Below are positions 62,701 to 64,000 of a DNA stretch of 64,000 bases, piece by piece. The stretch is from the NCBI RefSeq assembly GCF_042100115.1, contig NC_091272.1:1054001-1118000 (forward strand). Reading direction: 5' to 3'. This DNA is from Alternaria dauci. Its lineage: Eukaryota > Ascomycota > Dothideomycetes > Pleosporales > Pleosporaceae. The notes under the pieces were generated by a model. It did no database searches and was not told the DNA's origin. It was given only the letters and a program-made list of their open reading frames with translations. The translations under genes were made by a program, and so were the position numbers. How positions within the stretch are numbered: position 1 is the stretch's first letter; each line of letters starts with the position of its first letter.

Positions 62701-63364
62701 AAAGTCGTCGAAACCTCCATCACCTGTTCCCGAGGCCCCGCAGATGCAAGTTGCGGCTACTACACCTCTCGAACAACCGCAGCCAGTACAGACAGACTCG
62801 TCTAACGTCCTGCCACAGTCTCCCGTGCAAGAGCCGTTCCCGGATGCACAACCTTTGATGGAGCCTCCAGCTGTAGATCGTCGGATTTCTGGTGGAATCG
62901 TGCAACCGCCTACTGAGTTGCATGATATGGCTATAACACCAGAACAAATACGTGAACAACTCCCTATGCCGGCATTTGTAACCGTGTCGGAGCCACTCTC
63001 GGACGTCTCACCACCCTCTCGTGCTGACACGCCTCCTCCACCGCCACCGTCGAATATGTCACAGTTTGTCAACTACACGGCGCAAAGCTTTGGTGCAAAC
63101 CTGGACTTTGTAACTTCGCCGCCGGACACATCGAGCCCACAGGGATCCGCAACTTTACAATGGGTTGCCAATACACACGCAGAGGATACGACCATGCCTG
63201 GTGTTCCGCACATGTCGCCGCCAAGCAAGAGGGCTGATCTACCTGTGTTCACAGCGAACGGTGCGATTCCGTTCGCATCAAGCTCGAACGAGTCAGCAAA
63301 CAAGCCTAGGCCCGAGTACCCCGAAGTAGGGATCAAAAACGAAGACAACGTGAGGGACGTCTGA
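59789..63364 (+). CDS. HOS3: Histone deacetylase, HOS3 (class II-like) type
   Basis: Zn-dependent lysine deacetylase of 1191 residues, one exon, related to yeast Hos3 and Aspergillus HosB. The N-terminal 145 residues are Ser/Pro/Arg-rich and disordered. The catalytic domain covers about 165-620: RERPERI-like MERPERILASVLG, then RPPGHHCSDDFPSGFCWLNNV with the catalytic pair at 352-353, IIDFDLHHGDGSQ with metal ligands D388, D390 and H392, and AAIFLSAGFDASEWE with the third ligand Asp. VSVLEGGYSDRAL carries the expected Gly-Gly-Tyr. The last 570 residues are low-complexity, rich in Ala, Pro and Lys, and include an AT-hook-like RGPGRPAKSSKPP. Long disordered tails are usual for fungal Hos3. Confidence 0.95.
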   Translation: MQNSPRSSPAARPGTPRGARQTPNDANPLSLPLKRLSLHSASNTPLPQSPALNSPRSSAGLRRTPSTPNFKANAVQRSPSVASFRSTTPALGRKASTSSLRGDPPRPGTSASRRSSFNPNMQAPMPKSPLGPTYVEEKPPLRACDVAEEYFKKDMARHEGMAGAVNAGTIVIVHDQCYGHRFSRPKTPKSHLSLIMERPERILASVLGISAAYVRLGERHAEGDNPPHPHHNPPERVPFKIRKTTRSVDITSQVVTNVHGTKWMSELKSLCENAERKLASTGKELARDTPAIPGQPPKQQLHAGDLYLCPESLNAFQGALGGVLDAVDAVFQGTSLGGGPSRAFVCIRPPGHHCSDDFPSGFCWLNNVHVGIEHAMMTYGLTHAAIIDFDLHHGDGSQAITWARNKKVQNMPKNTPNWKKTSIGYFSLHDINSYPCEDGDDDKVQAASLCIDNAHGQSIWNVHLQSWKTPEQFWAIYEDKYLVLLDKTRQYLKHHTNRLRASPNHPAPKAAIFLSAGFDASEWETAGMQRHSVNVPTEFYARFTRDVVRLAEEEGTSVEGRVVSVLEGGYSDRALTSGVFSHLSGLVDGQVWKESEPSKGLASSMRNRLSGLGIQNEDAPMQSVEPELTPVSYDPLWWQASHLSELEGLVPPPPVTASKVTRAERLAHFSSPTQSYVAKVVDPTKINRSLSAKYASNPLRAPTPPPPEVDWATAAHALSSLLIPSDRQTRSFRPEDLAEVKAKKEKAAAPAPAAVHVDKSGRQLRGRKAAPSYAEPGSDDESISRQESRASRRQTIADFAPASSEAPAPARSASRRMSIASSVSSIGENRSVRAPSMAASRRSVAPSAASTNGVATKKARGSTATTAATARVPQRPAVARVPSSYSVKAAATKGKENDGVDALTSGLKRITLKMPSKEEHDAREQEKAEKQKAAEAPKKTTTRKPPAARAPPAKPATKPATTAKRGPGRPAKSSKPPSPVPEAPQMQVAATTPLEQPQPVQTDSSNVLPQSPVQEPFPDAQPLMEPPAVDRRISGGIVQPPTELHDMAITPEQIREQLPMPAFVTVSEPLSDVSPPSRADTPPPPPPSNMSQFVNYTAQSFGANLDFVTSPPDTSSPQGSATLQWVANTHAEDTTMPGVPHMSPPSKRADLPVFTANGAIPFASSSNESANKPRPEYPEVGIKNEDNVRDV

Positions 63365-64000
63365 GAGGTCCTTGATACTAGAACAAGTCGCCATTGTAGC
63401 TCACGCAAGTGGGTTCCTCTTGACTTTATCAACTTCTTGTTATGCACATCGCGTTGCAATGTCGCGATTGCATCCTTCAGTGGTTATTGCCGGCTTATGC
63501 CAGGCATACTACGCCTGACGTTACCCGGATTGGTGTTCATTGGTGGACCTTGACTTGGTTTTAGCGAATCGGCGCACTAGCCGCGAATAATTGGAGTTGT
63601 CTTTTTCTTTGGGGAGAGATCGTCGATTGTAGACTCACTTAGGATATGCGCATGTAGAAGATAGATACCCCCCGCGGAAGAGTATGTGTGGGAGCAATGC
63701 CATAATTCTCTCTCCCACGACATCCCTTGATGGCATGACTACTTGAACAACAATTTTGGCGATGCAATCTGGCATGACGGCTGAACCGACGCCTGCAGGA
63801 CTGGCAAGTCCAACACGACGCAAAGTACCAATACACCCCTCCTGCCACTTGGCCTGTACCCACCTGGAAAACCCTGCCTAAGCGCCCGTCCGAATGCCGT
63901 ACTGGGCCGCCGCCATTACTGCAGGCCGCATCCAGCATGCAGCATCTCAGCACCGGTGTGGCATGGGCGGGAGCCGATGCCTAGCGCGTATTCCCTATCA
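63365..64000. other. Downstream flank of HOS3, no gene seen
   Basis: A minus-strand ORF of 104 codons (63639-63953) is Cys/Arg-rich and unlike a real protein. No further gene can be supported up to the window end. Confidence 0.45.

Noticed and set aside
62440..63072. Minus-strand Gly/Ser/Cys-rich ORF of 210 codons
   Set aside because: This is the shadow of the Pro/Ala-rich tail of HOS3.
1..64000. tRNA genes, rRNA, CRISPR arrays, intact transposons
   Set aside because: I looked for B-box-like GGTTCRANNCC on both strands, direct repeat arrays and transposase-like ORFs, and found nothing I would defend. A tRNAscan-SE and RepeatMasker run would settle this.

Overview
The window is nuclear DNA of a filamentous ascomycete, most likely a Dothideomycete of the Pleosporales type (the lineage is inferred from gene content and style, not from a marker gene). 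Genes are protein-like over long stretches and are broken by short GT-AG introns. Most introns are 46-71 nt, with GTRNGT donors and CTRAC-like branch points. The content is typical of such fungi: mannitol-1-phosphate dehydrogenase, HET domain protein, chitin deacetylase with CBM18 modules, LysM domain, BBE-type FAD oxidase and HOS3-type deacetylase. I see no tRNA, rRNA, CRISPR array or intact transposon.

Layout, left to right. 0-9 kb: the 3' end of mannitol-1-phosphate dehydrogenase, a secreted GH26 mannanase, a Nudix hydrolase, a secreted lysozyme-like/LysM protein, an Xaa-Pro aminopeptidase with a possible mitochondrial leader, and a KRE9/KNH1 cell-wall glucan protein. 9.6-16.4 kb: a PHO80-type cyclin, a BTB protein and a PAP2-type membrane enzyme. 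18.8-27.1 kb: a secreted protein built of exact 22-residue and 28-residue repeats, an F-box/ankyrin protein and a divergent protein kinase. 29.8-42.9 kb: mitochondrial Lon protease, an MFS transporter, a single-pass membrane protein with an acidic tail, an SDR and a chitin deacetylase. 44-49.5 kb: Rad4/XPC and an eight-exon ACC-synthase-like aminotransferase. 51-57.6 kb: a C2H2 zinc-finger protein, a BTB protein, a HET protein and a secreted BBE oxidase. 59.4-63.4 kb: a possible 43-residue small protein, then HOS3 histone deacetylase.

How they fit together. Several genes act at the cell surface: mannanase, lysozyme-like/LysM, KRE9, chitin deacetylase and the repeat protein. The others are largely housekeeping (Lon, Rad4, aminopeptidase, HOS3, cyclin). 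The 47.8-59.5 kb part looks more accessory: aminotransferase, zinc-finger regulator, BTB, HET and BBE genes, interspersed with ORF fragments that may be gene relics. For the spliced genes, the intron boundaries I give were checked by phase: the exon lengths sum to a multiple of three and the reading frame stays open.
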